In this document: piece after piece, positions 63,214-64,000 of the stretch
Numbering within the stretch: the first letter of the stretch is position 1
Layout: the number at the start of each line of letters is the position of its first letter
Source of the DNA: Acidocella facilis ATCC 35904
Lineage (GTDB): Bacteria; Pseudomonadota; Alphaproteobacteria; Acetobacterales; Acetobacteraceae
Assembly: GCF_000687875.1 (NCBI RefSeq)
Contig: NZ_JHYG01000001.1
Span: forward strand, 186,001 to 250,000
Length of the DNA: 64,000 nucleotides
Direction of reading: 5' to 3'
Program-made: the position numbers and the translations under genes
Notes under the pieces: model-generated
Databases searched by the model: none
What the model was told of the DNA's origin: nothing
The model's input: the letters and a program-made list of their open reading frames with translations, nothing else

Positions 63214-63242
63214 GACGTACAAAGCCGGACAAAATATGTCAA
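63214..63242 (-). promoter_or_regulatory. Candidate promoter of the OprB porin gene
   Basis: On the minus strand TTGACA (63242-63237), a 17-bp spacer and TACGTC (63219-63214) lie upstream of the porin start. The -35 is embedded in TTGACATATTTT, which recurs on the plus strand for the divergent gene. Confidence 0.4.
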
Positions 63243-63347
63243 ATATAATTATCTCTTAGTTTACAGGCTTTTTTCCGTGTCTCGTATTCTTTAGTTTTTA
63301 AAAGCATTTTTGGCAGCGCGCCGAAATTTGTTTAGTCGTAAAATGAG

Positions 63348-63376
63348 TTGACATATTTTCGGCGCTGTCCTTTTAT
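63348..63376 (+). promoter_or_regulatory. Candidate promoter of the binding-protein gene
   Basis: TTGACA (63348-63353), a 17-bp spacer and TTTTAT (63371-63376) lie about 70 bp before the ATG at 63447. The -35 is again in TTGACATATTTT. Confidence 0.5.
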
Positions 63377-63446
63377 GCGCCACGGCCGCGCGCCGCGTGG
63401 CGGAGTCGCAATAAGCCCATGCAACTGGGCAAAAGGGAAACGGAAC

Positions 63447-64000
63447 ATGATATCAGAAAAATTCTCGCGCAGAACGGTTTTGGGTGGCATGGCGGCGGCT
63501 GGGTTGAGCGGCGTGGCGCGCGCTGCAGCGCCGGCCCTGCCGTCCTCGCCGGTGAGCCTCAGCATCGTCGACGTGGCCGGCACGCTGGCCCTCACCCGCC
63601 CGGCTTTCGACGCTTATCTGAAGCAGAAGCCGCATCTGGTGTCGCACATCGAATACAGCAAGGCGCCGGCGCCGGAACTGCCGGGCAAGCTGCATGCCGA
63701 GCAGCAGGCCGGGCGGCTGGATATCGACATGGTGCTGACCGGGATCGACGCGCTTTCCGCCGGCCTGAAGCAGGGCATCTGGATGCCGCTTTTCCCCAAT
63801 TACGCCAGCGCCCTGCCCAACCCGTCCGCGATCTATCAGCCGCATGCGCTGCAGATGCAGAATTTCGCCCAGGACCATGCGCTGGAAGTGGTGTTCTGCC
63901 CCGCCGGGCCGCTGATCGAATACAACCCGGCGATGGTCAAGCAGGTGCCGACGACGACCGCCGACATGCTCGCCTGGGCCAAGGCGAATCCGAAGAAATT
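63447..64000 (+). CDS. Extracellular solute-binding protein (ABC transporter), N-terminal part
   Basis: The frame is open from the ATG at 63447 to the window end (184 complete codons). The N-terminus ISEKFSRRTVLGGMAAAGLSG followed by VARAAA is a Tat signal (SRRTVLG). The mature part (VSLSIVDVAGTLALTRPAFDAY, GRLDIDMVLTGIDALSAG, VFCPAGPLIEYNPAMVK) resembles periplasmic binding proteins for ABC importers of the spermidine/iron/thiamine group. The rest is beyond the window, so ligand and permease are unknown. It is divergent from the OprB porin. Confidence 0.78.
   Translation, partial: MISEKFSRRTVLGGMAAAGLSGVARAAAPALPSSPVSLSIVDVAGTLALTRPAFDAYLKQKPHLVSHIEYSKAPAPELPGKLHAEQQAGRLDIDMVLTGIDALSAGLKQGIWMPLFPNYASALPNPSAIYQPHALQMQNFAQDHALEVVFCPAGPLIEYNPAMVKQVPTTTADMLAWAKANPKK

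Noticed and set aside
1-64000. Phage, restriction-modification, toxin-antitoxin or other defence system
   Set aside because: I looked for integrases, transposases, methylases, nucleases and paired small genes on both strands and found none that I could support.

Overview
The window is an ordinary, gene-dense stretch of chromosome from a GC-rich alphaproteobacterium. Acetobacteraceae (an acidophile such as Acidocella, Acidiphilium or Acidisoma) is my best guess. The pointers are a hopanoid pathway clustered with dxs and ispH, an NDUFS4-type complex I subunit, a Hint-domain surface-type protein, an OprB carbohydrate porin, a PQQ-type sugar dehydrogenase and a phasin. I see no prophage, complete insertion sequence, CRISPR array or rRNA. 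The taxonomic guess rests on gene content only.

Layout. 1-12 kb: the end of an MFS transporter, a GATase hydrolase, a coiled-coil/YPQQG-repeat protein, a MipA-type outer-membrane protein, an SSS symporter with its DUF3311 partner, NRDE and Nudix proteins, purB, a TerC protein, an amino-acid permease and two overlapping 2OG-Fe(II) oxygenases. 12-19 kb: a PilZ-like gene behind an FNR/FixK-type site, a GT39 glycosyltransferase, tRNA-Pro, kdsA-kdsD for Kdo, and a sulfotransferase remnant. 18-23.5 kb: yicC-gmk, gyrA-coaD and a Tat-type cyclophilin. 23.7-32 kb: the hopanoid/isoprenoid block, with dxs-hpnM-hpnI-hpnJ on one strand, ispH-hpnH on the other, and hpnG convergent with them. 32-38 kb: tRNA-Lys, an alcohol dehydrogenase, and a glxBCD (mgsABC-like) operon plus a type III glutamine synthetase. 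38-44.5 kb: a sugar dehydrogenase, an acetyltransferase, a GAF-GGDEF protein with a degenerate active site next to two CtrA-like sites, oxidoreductases, and YgjP- and YcgN-type proteins. 44.5-51 kb: mltB-like, rlpA-like, tmk, holB, metG, tatD and an MBL hydrolase in one overlapping run. 51-53.5 kb: the Hint protein and an AT-richer intergenic region. 53.6-60.6 kb: pyrB, a pseudo-dihydroorotase (pyrX), plsY, dprA and topA. 60.6-64 kb: phasin, MAPEG, OprB porin and a truncated periplasmic binding protein.

Two families of palindromic intergenic repeats recur. Family 1 has six sites built of hairpins around AAAGTTTTTGG and GCxGCTTTTTT arms. Family 2 has four sites with the core ATGAAATTGCTCGCC. 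Most copies lie between convergent genes, some supply stop codons, and they look like mobile or duplicated bidirectional terminators. No clear new multi-gene system stands out. The best leads are the repeat families, pseudo-enzymes keeping their genomic place (PyrX, the GGDEF protein, the RlpA-like protein), the divergent GyrA quinolone pocket, the CtrA/FNR sites beside c-di-GMP-type genes, and the unusual make-up of the hopanoid and Glx/Mgs loci.
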